Notes under the pieces: generated by a model
The model's input: the letters and a program-made list of their open reading frames with translations, nothing else
Database searches by the model: none
What the model was told of the DNA's origin: nothing
Origin: Isoetes taiwanensis
Taxonomy: Eukaryota; Streptophyta; Lycopodiopsida; Isoetales; Isoetaceae
Assembly: GCA_021234155.1 (NCBI GenBank)
Contig: JAJEKV010000087.1
Coordinates: forward strand, 3,777,242-3,841,241
Length of the DNA: 64,000 nucleotides
Direction: 5' to 3'
In this document: positions 11,766-21,838 of the stretch, in pieces
Layout of the letters: every line of letters begins with the position of its first letter
Numbering within the stretch: position 1 is the first letter of the stretch
Made by a program: the position numbers and the translations under genes

Positions 11766-13835
11766 GCAAGGAGCCTAGGTGGCATGTTGGAGCCACCTTG
11801 GCATGTTGGAGCCTAGGTGGCATGTTGGAGCCACCTTGACATGTTGGAGCCTAGGTGGCATGTTGGAGCGTAGGTGGCATGTTGGAGCCACCTTGACATG
11901 TTGGGCGTAGGTGGCATGTTGGAGCGTAGGTGGCATGTTGGAGCCTCCGTGGCATGTTGGAGCCCGGTGGCATGTTGCGACCCTACGTGGCATGTTGGGC
12001 TGATGGTGGCATATTTGAGCCACCTTGGCATGCTTGAACCTAGTTGGCATGTTGGAGCCACCTTGGCATGTTGGAGCCTAGGTGGCACGTTGGGCCTAGG
12101 TGGCATGCTAGAGCTCACGAGGCATGTTGGAGCTCGCGTGGCATGTTGGATCCACGTTGGCATGTAGGAGCCCACGTGGCATGTTGGGCCTAGGTGGCAT
12201 GTTTGACCCATGGAGCCTCACGTGGCATGTTGCAGCCATGGTGGCATGTTGGAGCCTAGGTGGCATAATTGAGCCACCTTGGCATGCTTGAGCCTAGGTG
12301 GCACGTTGGAGCCAACTTGGCATGTTGGAGCTCACGTGGTGATGCTTGAGCCTAGGTGGCATGTTGGAGCCTAGGTGGCATGCTAGGTGGCATGTTGGAG
12401 CCCGTGGCATGTTGGAGCCTAGGTGGCATGTTGGAGCTTAGGTGGCATGTTGGAGCCTAGTTGGCATGTTGGAGCCTACGTGGCATGTTGAAGCCTTGGT
12501 GGCATGTTGGAGCCTAGGTGGCATATTTGAACCACGTGGCATGCTTGAGCCTAGGTGGCACGTTGGAGCCAACTTGGCATGTTGGAGCACACGTGGCATG
12601 TTGGAGCCGAGGTGGCATGTTGGAGCCTAGGTGGCATGCTAGGTGGCATGTTGAAGCCCCCGTGTACGTTGGGCGTAGGTGGCATGTTGGGCGAGGTGGC
12701 ATGTTGGAGCCTACGTGGCATGTTGGAGCCTAGGTGGCATGTTTGAGCCACCTTGGCACGCTTGAGCCTAGGTGGCATGTTGGAGCCAACTTGGCATGTT
12801 GGAGCCTAGGTGGCATGTTGGAGCCTAGGTGGCATGCTAGAGCTCCACGAGGCATGTTGGAGCCTAGGTGGTATGTTTGGAGCCCTCGTGGCATGTTGAA
12901 GCCTTGGTGGCATGTTGGAGCCTAGGTGGCATATTTGAGCCACCTTGGCATGCTTGAGCCTAGGTGGCGCGTTGGAGCCAACTTGGCATGTTGGAGCCTA
13001 TGTGGCTTGTTGGAGCTCCGTGGCATGTTGGAGCCCGGTGGCATGTTGGAGCCTAGGTGGCATGTTGGAGCCTACGTGGCATGTTGGAGCCTAGGTGGCA
13101 AGTTTGAGCCACCTTGGCACGCTTGAGCCTAGGTGGCATGTTGGAGCCACCTTGGCATGTTGGAGCCTAGGTGGCATGTTGGAGCCTAGGTGGCGTTGGA
13201 GCCTAGATGGCATGCTAGAGCTCACGAGGCATGTTGGAGCCTAGGTGGCATGTTGGAGCCCTCGTGGCATGTTGAAGCCTTGGTGGCATGTTGGAGCCTA
13301 GGTGGCATATTTGAGCCACCTTGGCATGCTTGAGCCTAGGTGGCACGTTGGAGCCAACTTGGCATGTTGGAGCCTATGTGGCATGTTGGAGCTCACGTGG
13401 CATGTTGGAGCCAAGGTGGCATGTTGGAGCCTAGGTGGCATGCTTGAGCCTAGGTGGCATGTTGGAGCCAACTTGGCATGTTGGAGCCTATGTGGCATGT
13501 TGGAGCCTAGGTGGCATGTTGGAGCCTAGGTGGCATGCTAGGTGGCATGTTGAAGCCCACGTGGCATGTTGGAGCCTAGGTGGCATGTTGGAGCCTAGGT
13601 GGCATGTTGGAGCGTGGCATGTTGGAGCCTACATTGGCATGTTGGAGCCTAGGTGGCATGTTTGAGCCACCTTGGCGCGCTTGAGCCTAGGTGGCATGTT
13701 GGAGCCACCTTGGCATGTTGGAGCCTAGGTGGCATGTTGGAGCCTAGGTGGCACGTTGGAGCCTAGGTGGCATGCTAGAGCTCACGAGGCATGTTGGAGC
13801 CTATGTGGCATGTTGGAGCTCCGTGGCATGTTGGA
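11766..13835. repeat. 19-bp minisatellite, about 2 kb
   Basis: The consensus unit is GGCATGTTGGAGCCTAGGT, repeated roughly a hundred times with single-base variants (CACGT, CTACG, CACCT in the last third) and occasional short units. Because 19 is not a multiple of 3, the array is open in several frames on both strands and yields spurious 19-residue periodic peptides rich in WHVGA and ACWSLGGMLEP. There is no sign that these are genes. Confidence 0.95.
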
Positions 13836-16800
13836 GAGGCCGGACCCGAGGGAGGCGGACATCACAAAGGTTTACAGAGGCGGGCTTTCCTACTAGTGCT
13901 CCTCAGGGAGGGCAAATGCCAATGCCTCCCTTTCGAGAACCCAGTTTTCCATCCGGCCAGTTGAATCCACTCTTCAAGTAACTTTTGCTTCAAGTAGGTT
14001 CAAAAAATTCAAGATAAATGCGAGAGAGAACATATCAAACCGCAAAGTGTCTGCGATTCGACCATGTAGAATTTGTCGTTCGAGGCGTTACAAAGGCTCG
14101 GAATGGAGATTTGACTTAGCCATGTCGTCAAAAAAACAGCTAAATTACCCTAGGGACCAAGTTAAGCGGTCATTTGTTGCAGCAAAGAAGCACGAACCCT
14201 CTACATGGCGGTATTACGCACCCCTCAGCTAAGGCCAATTCACTCTGAGCGTGTTGGACATGAGCTACTTTGGCACTTCACGGGGCGGGGTGGTCTTACG
14301 CCGAAACTTGGTCTCGGGGTAATGTCGATGTTTGAGTTTGTTGGCGAGTCGGATCCGCGATTCGGGGTGGGAGAGTTGCCCGTCGTGGCGGGGACCTTCG
14401 GAGAGGACATTTTGGGTCGAGGCGCTTACGGAAGGTTTTAGGGCTCGTCTTACGGCATCAACGCCCTCCCACTACCTCATGACATTGTGCAAGATCCTGG
14501 TCCAATCGACTAGGGTATGGCCTCCAAAGCGTAAACCACATTGCCTTGCCGGGTTATTGTAGGCTTTACGTTATGGAGGCCAAAATGTGGTCGATTGCAC
14601 TTGGGACTGGTGTACCTTTTCAAACATGCATGGGAGCCATGGCAAGCTGAAATAGCGAGTTTGGATCTATTGGCGATCCCGAATCATTCCAAAAGATTTG
14701 CTACTACAAAATGTGTTCTTGACTTCTAATTGCGACCTTTGGGAGGAGGGTAAATCCAAACCCCATTTTGTCGGTTTCTATTGCTTCTTGTTTTCAAGCT
14801 GCGACTTCTCGACCATGTCTCAAGTACATGCCCTGAATAAAACTTGACCTCCATAGCGTAAACCCTACAATAACCTAGCATACGCGGGGTTTACGTTTTG
14901 GAGGCCAAAAACGTGGTCGACTTCTTTGATAACTAGGTGGACCATTTCTAAACATGCATGGGGAGCCATGAGAACTGAAATAACAGAGTTTCGATCTATT
15001 GGCCAACCCGAGTGATCCCAAACAATTTTGCTACTGCATAAGGCGCTCTAGACTTTTAATTGCAAAACTAGGAGGAGAATAAATCCAAACCCCATTCTTG
15101 CAATTTCTCTTTGCCTCGTGTTTTCAAAGCGCCTTGTTTGCTTGACCATGTCCCAAGTGCAATGGACCAAAGCCCGACCTCCATAACGTAAACCCTATAA
15201 TAACCTGGCAAGGCACATGGTTTACGTTTTGGAGGCCATGCCCTAGCCAGATTGGACCAGGATCTTGCACAATGTCATGAGGTAATGGGAGGGCGTTGAT
15301 GCCAGAAGACGGAGCCCTAAAACCTTCCAGAAGCGGTTCGACCCAAAGGTCCTCTCACGGAAGGTCCTTGGCCCGCGGACGGGCAACTCTCCCACCCGGG
15401 CGTGATCGACTCTACGCCAGCGGACTCGAAACATCGACATTACCACGGAGACAAAGTTTTATGGGCGAAGACCACCCTGCTCGGGAAGTGCCAAAGTAGC
15501 TCATGTCCAACACGTTAAGTAGTGAATTGGCCTTAGCGGAGGGTGCGAGAATCTTGCCATGTAGAGGTTGTGTTTCTTTTGCTGCAAAAATGACCAGGTG
15601 TAACTTGGTCCCTAGGGTAATTCATTTGTTTTGGGCGACATGGCAAAGTCAAATCTCCATTCGGAGCCTTTTATGCTTGCCCGAGCGACAAAACACTTGG
15701 GTTTCTACGGTCATTTGCGAGAACACTGCGGTTTGATATGTTATCTCGGGCGGATCTTGAATTTGTTTGAACCTGCTTTCGAAGCCGGTTACTTGAATGG
15801 AGAATTCAGCGGTTGGGATAGGGAAACCGGGCTCGGGGAAGGGAGGCATTGGCATTTGCCCTCCGGAGGAGCAGCGGTAGGAAAGCTTTGCCTCGATAAA
15901 TCCAAACCCCATTTTAAATCGGTTTCTATTGCTTCTTGTTTTCAAGCTGCGGCTTCTCGACCATGTCTCAAGTGCAACTGAATAAAACTTGGCGTCCATA
16001 GCGTAAACCTACAATAACCTAGCAACGACGGGGTTTTACGTTTTGGAGGCCAAAAGCGTGGTCGACTTCTTTGATAACTAGGTGGACCATTTCTAAACAT
16101 GCATGGGGAGCCATGAGAACTGAAATAACGAGTTTCGATCTATTAAGCCAATCCGAGTGACCCCAAACAATTTTGCTCTTGCATAAGGGCTCTACACTTT
16201 TAATTGTAAAACTAGGAGGAGAATAAATCCAAACCCCATTCTTGCAATTTCTACTGCCTCGTGTTTTCAAACTTGTTGCTTCGACCATGTCCCAAGTGCA
16301 GCGGACCAAAGCCCGACCTCCATAGCGTAAACCCTACAATAACACGGCAAGGCGCGGGGTTTACGTTTTGGAGCCTATACCAGCCAGATTGGACCAGGAG
16401 CTTGTATAATGTCATGAGGTAGTGGGAGGGCGTTGGCCTTGAAGGCGAGCCCTAAAACCTTCGAGAAGCGATTCGACCCAAAAGGTCCTCTCGGAAGGTC
16501 CTTGGCCATGGGCGGGCAACTCTCCGCCTTAAAGCGTGATCGACTCGCCAGCGGACTCAAAATATCGACATTACCCTGGAGACCAAGTTTTGTGGGCAGA
16601 AGACCACCCCTGCTCCAGGAAGCGCCAAAGTAGCTCATGGCCAACACGTTCGTAGTCAATTGGCCTTAGCGGAGGGTGCAGAATACTGCCATGTAGAGGG
16701 TTTGTGTTTCTTTTGCTGCAAAAAATGACCGTGTAACTTGGTCCCTAGGGTAATTTCGATGTTTCGGACGACATGGCGAAGTCAAATCTCCATTAGAACC

Positions 16801-16885
16801 TTTGTCTTTGCCCGACGACAAAACACTTGGGTTTCTACCGCGATTCATTGCGGGACACTTTGCGGTTTGATATGTTCTTAGTGCA
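13836..16885. repeat. Palindromic and tandem duplication complex
   Basis: The segment at 14.04-14.52 kb recurs inverted at about 15.23-15.74 kb and again at 16.37-16.88 kb (shared word GGACCAGGATCTTGCACAAT and its complement). The segment at about 14.74-15.24 kb recurs directly at 15.90-16.37 kb (shared GTAAACCCTACAATAAC and TTTACGTTTTGGAGG). The right half is therefore a tandem duplication of about 1.1 kb and the left part is its inverted copy. A second inverted pair links 13.86-13.98 kb with 15.77-15.89 kb. No coding domain was recognised. Confidence 0.75.
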
Positions 16886-18259
16886 AATCATCTAAGTGCA
16901 ATAAGTTATCTTGTTTTTCAAAGAACCATTGCATTCTTAGAAAGAACCATTGGATAAGATAAATTAGATACAATTAAAACCATTGAATGACATGGATAAC
17001 TATTGGATCGTCTATAGCGAACCTTAGTACCAACTAGATGTAGGCATGGTTTAATGGTGTTCCACTAATGATATTTAAAATGGGGGAATAATGTTAGGAT
17101 ATTGCATAGTCTTGCCATTTTATAATGCTTGGGGATTTGTTGCAATGGTCCTATTCCCCATAAACAATTACATCTCAAATTCTTAATGGTCTAAATTATA
17201 CCAAGATGTAGGAACGGTTTAATGGTGTTCCACTAACGATATCCAAAATGGGGAATAATGTTAGGATATTGCATGGTCTTGCCTTTTTAATGCTTGGGGA
17301 TTTGTTGCAATGGTCCTATCCTCCATAAAGAAATACATCTCACAATTCTTAATGGTTTGTTATGCAAAAATGTAGGTGTGGTTTAATGGTCTTTCTCTAA
17401 CAATATCCAAAATGTTAGGATATTGTTAGGATTTTGCGTGGTCCTATGACATTAATGCTTAGGGATTTGTTGCAGCGGTCCTGCACTCCCTCAAGGAATA
17501 CAAATAAAATTCTTGATGGTTTTGTTATGCAAAAATAGGTGTTAAGTAATTGAAGTAGTTGAAGTAACTTGTCTTACATGGAATACTAGTATAAGGACAT
17601 GTGATGGGTGCGTGCATCACATGTAGCAAATCAAGTACTCTGTCCTACCACTATAAAGACCCGTGATATGGAAGGATAGGACATGTAGAGAATCAAGTAT
17701 TCTTTCCTACTTCTATAAAGACATGTGACAATAGAAGTATTACACATGTCGTAATTCATGTATTCTTTCTTACAATGCCTTAGCAAATAAAGTACTCTTT
17801 CCTACTACTATAAACACATGTGACATGGAAGCATACGACATGTAGAGAATCAAGTATTCTTTCCTACTTCTATAAAGACATGTGACAATAGAAGTATTAC
17901 ACATGTCGTAATTCATGTATTCTTTCCTACAATGCCTTAACAAATAAAGTACTCTGTCCTACTACTATAAAGACATGTGAATGGAAGTATAGGACATGTA
18001 GAGAATCAAATATTCTTTCCTACATCTATAAAGACATGTGACAATAGAATTATTAGACATGTAGAAATTCAAGTATTCTTTCCTACAGTGGATTGTATTA
18101 TAAAATGACATGTCACAATAGAAGAAACTACAAAACAACAGTGGATGTTTTATTCCACTGAAAAAAGAACACCATTATCGAACAAAACCATACCTCCACA
18201 AATCCACATGTAGGATTCTTTGAAAACCGGACATGTAGACCTACCAAAACTGATGTTTT
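16886..18259. repeat. Two families of imperfect tandem repeats near the right TIR
   Basis: Three copies of a 160-180 bp unit start near 17038, 17213 and 17372; shared words are GGTTTAATGGTGTTCCACTAA and TTGGGGATTTGTTGCAATGG. From 17570 to 18075 a second family repeats ATAAAGACATGTGA and GTATTCTTTCCTAC words every 50-70 bp, with a composite period near 170 bp. These probably act as the subterminal repeats of the TIR element (inference). Confidence 0.7.
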
Positions 18260-18290
18260 CAACAGTGGACCAAAAACCGGGGTGAGTGTG

Positions 18291-21200
18291 TTTCCATATA
18301 CGAAGATTGGAGATGGAGGATTCCTGTTGTTGATAAGTTCGCATATGTATGTGTAGATTGAGGTCTAGTTCTTGTTCATGGTTTGTGACATAGTTGAGCT
18401 CTTTATAAGGTACTCTTCGTGGTCGGGGAACTTTGCGAGTTCATTCTGTATTTCTTTGGATGGGATGTTTTGCATAGGCAGACCGAAGGCTTCAGTGTTG
18501 GTGCCGTGTTGGATTAGAATGTTGTTGATGGCGATGAGGGTTTCATTGACGGCAGTTGGTTGGTTTCCTAGACATTGTTCTAGAAAGTCAGCTATCATGT
18601 GATCTTGAAACGAATCCCATAGTTGAAGTGCTGGTCCGGAATCTAGTATTCGGAGTGCAAATAGGAATCGCAATTGCGATGGGTTCTGTAGGGATGAGAT
18701 TGCTTCTTACATTACTGCTATTGCTTCAGTTGCTGGTGCTATCAGTCCAATGGCTTGAGCGGTTTCTTGGTATGTTTCATACTGTTGTTGGTCGTGGGTC
18801 TTGAGTTCTTCCCAGGATCGCGCTGCTTTGTGGAGTAGGATGAGTCTTAGGTAGAATGGTTCTCCAACTTTTGGAAGTAAGAGACGTATCCTACAAACTA
18901 GTTGTCCTCTTGTTCTCTCGTGGACGATATTTTGGGTTATGTCTGTATGTCTTTGTTCCAGGTGGTCGGTTGGTTTGAGGATGATGTTTGGCTTGTATGC
19001 AGTGAAGGTATACTGTTCGTTGTATTCGATGTAAGTTACGTGATCGAATTTGGAATCAAGTGGTCGTAGGAAGTATCTGTCTAGCAAGGAGATTCCGGGG
19101 TTTGTCGACGTGGTTCTTAAATGATGTTTGTTTTGTCCCTCTAAATGTAATGGAAGGCATTTGACGGAAGGGTGCTTTTCAGTCATGTGATAGGACATAA
19201 TTCTCCATGTTGCTTCCATAGAAGATAGGTAGCGTGCAGAGATGTAGTCCTGGATTTCGTTTTTCGTGTGGTTTTGGTCATTGTTGTTTGCTGTGGCAGG
19301 TTGGGTCGAAGTATGTTTGCCTGAGTCGATGTGGAAGCGAGTTGTATCAAAGCCTTTGTATATATAGCCATAGAGGTATGCGAATACGTGTATGGTCGAT
19401 GCAACGTCTGCATAGACATGGCAGTCCATTTCTCTCAATAGAAATGGGATATATGGAACGACATTTACATCTGCCTCTGTTCGTCATCTATATTGTACAT
19501 ATCCCTTTTCATCAATGTACGTTGTTGGGTTTATTGGTTTTGGGTATTTATAGCAACATCTATTGTTTTCTCTGAGGCAACGTTTTGTATGTCTATGGAT
19601 CATATATTTCTCGACATGTGCTCTCAATACAGGGTCTTCTGGTAGTTCTGCAGAGATTAGATTATCGATCATGTCTATCGGAATCTCGTATTCTATCTTT
19701 ACGACCATGTGTGCATGAGGCAATCCCCTCTTTTGGAATTCAATGACGTGCATCATGTAGGATATAGGTCCAAGATACTTTCGAATGATGTTCTTTGTAT
19801 ATTGGACTCTTTCATGGCACGCTCGAACAACAACCGTGGGGTTGTCAGATGCATTTTGGCCGGGGTGTAATTTGTGTTTTATTTCTGGCCACACCGGATT
19901 CGTCGTGATAGTTAGGAAGAAACTGGGTTTTCCCTTGACTCTTGCGAGTGCGAGGGCATCTGCTACTTGAACAGCACACCATCGCCTGGAGCCCAAAAAG
20001 GATGCTAGTAGAGTTTTGTGATGGGCATCGGGATCATCATCGTGAATGAAGTCATCTTCATGTTGTGTGAAGTTTCGTCGGTAGCCCTCAGTCGCAATAT
20101 AATTGAGGCGTTCTTCCTCGACTCGTGAGTACATGTCAACCAAGTATTCGCTGCATAATCTACCTAGTTGTGAAAAGCGAGGTTCGTGAAGTAACCTAGT
20201 TCGGTACCAATCTATTTGGGACATGTTTTCATTGTTGTGTGGATGCCATCCTAGTGTTCCATGTGGGAAGAATAATGGGTATTGAAGTGGTTCATATGTA
20301 GGGTCAAGAATACTCAAGAACATTGGGTCGTGGTCGTGCTGCATCCAGATCATTGCAGTTCTAGGTTTTATGGTAACAGAATTATTGGCATGCACGATAG
20401 CAGCTATCTCATCTGATGTGCAGGAGTCTGCGAGGGTAAGTCTTGTAGGTGTGGGATGTAATTCTTTTATTGTTTTCAAGTGTCTGGTATATGGATTGAT
20501 GGTATCTAGAGTTGCAGCAACTTTCATAATCCATGTGGATGGCAGCTGCATGTTGGTGGCGATGGTATGTCTCATTGAGCTATCGTATATGTACCAGTGA
20601 AGGGTGCTAGTGGGTGCACTTGCAGATAGGAGTCGGTGGTATGTGCGATCCATGATAACAGATGATGGCATTTTCAAATTCATGAAATCGCCGTTCACAC
20701 CAAGAGCAGTGAAATAAAATAAGTTGTTTACAACACGTGAACTATCACAAAATTTAGGCATCGAGTAAAGCTCTTCTAAGGTTCGAGGTAGAGGCTCAAG
20801 GGATGGAAGTAAACGGCGTCCGTTGTTGCAACAGAACGACATGTTTTCAGAGTCGAGCAAATCAATATGGCATGTGGCACATTGTTTTGTCCATTTCAAC
20901 GGCTCATATCCTACGGGTTTCATGTCTTGCTGCATCATTGCAATTTGTTTTTGCCAATGCAAACTTGCGCTATTAGACGTCATTATGGAAGGCACAGGGT
21001 CTGTAGACTTTATTTCTTGTTCCATGGGGATTTGATTTGCAATCAAGATCCCCATGGAACTTGTCTGAGATAATGACATGTCATTGTTTGGCTCATCAGA
21101 TATTTGTCTCTCCGATATTGGAGGCACAGTGAGCTTTAGTCTCTTTCGTGCTTGATATTTCTTTGACGCTCACGACGATAAAGAATTTTGTCTATCTGAG

Positions 21201-21838
21201 CGTCGCTAAGATGCTCAGAATCTGGCCGGGGTAGCCTATCAAAAGAAAGACTCTTTAATGCCTAATTAATAAAATCACATTGCCTCATACAATCAAAAGA
21301 TAAATGTGTAAAAAAAAAAAAAAAAAAACTAATATAGAGATCATTTGAAATTTTGAATACGGCTCAGATCATAATTAAAATGTTGGTACTCAAAATGTTG
21401 GTACTCACCTTGGACGCCCTCTTTTCTTGGTTGTTGTTTCACGTTCCTCTTCATGTACTCTCGTATCTATTGCACTTGCTGACTGCTCATATTTCCTATG
21501 TAATAATTTTATGATATTAGAGTTAACATCATTTTTCATGTGCATACTAACACACACATGTCATATTTAAGATTTTCAATATGTACCTTGGATGATGATG
21601 TGTATCTTTTGAGTCATTACATGCATCGAGCTCATCGTTGTTTGAATTCATTACTTTTTGGTTTGCTTGTTCCACCTGTAATTTATGGTATTTATCAGAA
21701 TCCTAATTTAACAAAATACAAATGAGAAGATACAGAATTTTAACTTCAATTTGTTTCTGCATATCTGACTGGATTTTGTTAGCCATGTCAGAAATGGTAA
21801 ACACAGCATCGCATAACAATGCAGCAGAGTCTACGGTA
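18291..21838 (-). pseudogene. Helitron RepHel, N-terminal and Rep (HUH) half
   Basis: Three short 5' exons with good splice borders (about 21838-21762, 21675-21587 and 21495-21409) precede the main exon from 21235. The third joins it as RGP-R in an AT-hook-like KKRGRPR. The main frame has a Cys cluster CATCH...CC, FFPHGTLGWHP, FLGSRRWCAVQV, FFLTITTNPVWPEI (Rep motif 1) and the HUH motif GLPHAHM (about 19715). It continues to the two-tyrosine motif YLYGYIYKG (about 19370) and ARYLSSMEATWRI. The whole frame from 21127 to 18291 is one register broken by three in-frame stops: TGA at 19486-19484, TAA at 18709-18707 and TAG at 18367-18365. It ends at IFVYG next to the transposon inserted in the P-loop. 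Rep nicks and joins DNA in rolling-circle transposition; this copy is dead. Confidence 0.88.

Larger units (their letters stand above)
7504..18290. mobile_element. 10.8 kb non-autonomous TIR DNA transposon
   Basis: The ends are 31-bp imperfect inverted repeats beginning CACACTGACCCC (left, 7504-7534) and CACACTCACCCC (right, complement of 18290-18260); 27 of 31 positions match by eye. They are flanked by a 3-bp direct repeat TTT (7501-7503 and 18291-18293). The precise insertion site is confirmed because removal with one TTT restores the host Helitron frame. A 3-bp duplication and a CAC-type terminus suggest a CACTA/EnSpm-like element, but the canonical CACTA start is absent. No transposase was recognised. 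The interior is T-rich subterminal repeats, satellites and inverted duplications. Confidence 0.82.
6025..21838 (-). mobile_element. Dead autonomous-type Helitron interrupted by another transposon
   Basis: The minus strand carries a Rep domain (21.2-18.3 kb) and then a Pif1-type helicase (7.5-6.3 kb), the domain order of plant Helitron RepHel proteins. The two halves are separated by the TIR element at 7504-18290. Without that element and one TTT repeat the coding frame is continuous across the join. The 3' end is placed at 6025. The 5' end (TC...) was not located and may lie beyond 21838, so the start is the outermost exon I can support. Confidence 0.75.

Noticed and set aside
11775-13669. 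Many open frames in the minisatellite encoding repeats such as WHVGAYVACWSLGGML on plus and MPPRLQHAT on minus
   Set aside because: The 19-bp unit is open in several frames on both strands. The peptides are a by-product of the repeat and there is no gene structure.
11766-13835. CRISPR-like array
   Set aside because: The units are contiguous 19-mers without spacers, and the DNA is plant nuclear.
19234-19575. Plus-strand frames opposite the Rep gene
   Set aside because: They are shadows of the minus-strand Rep frame, which has clear HUH and two-tyrosine motifs.
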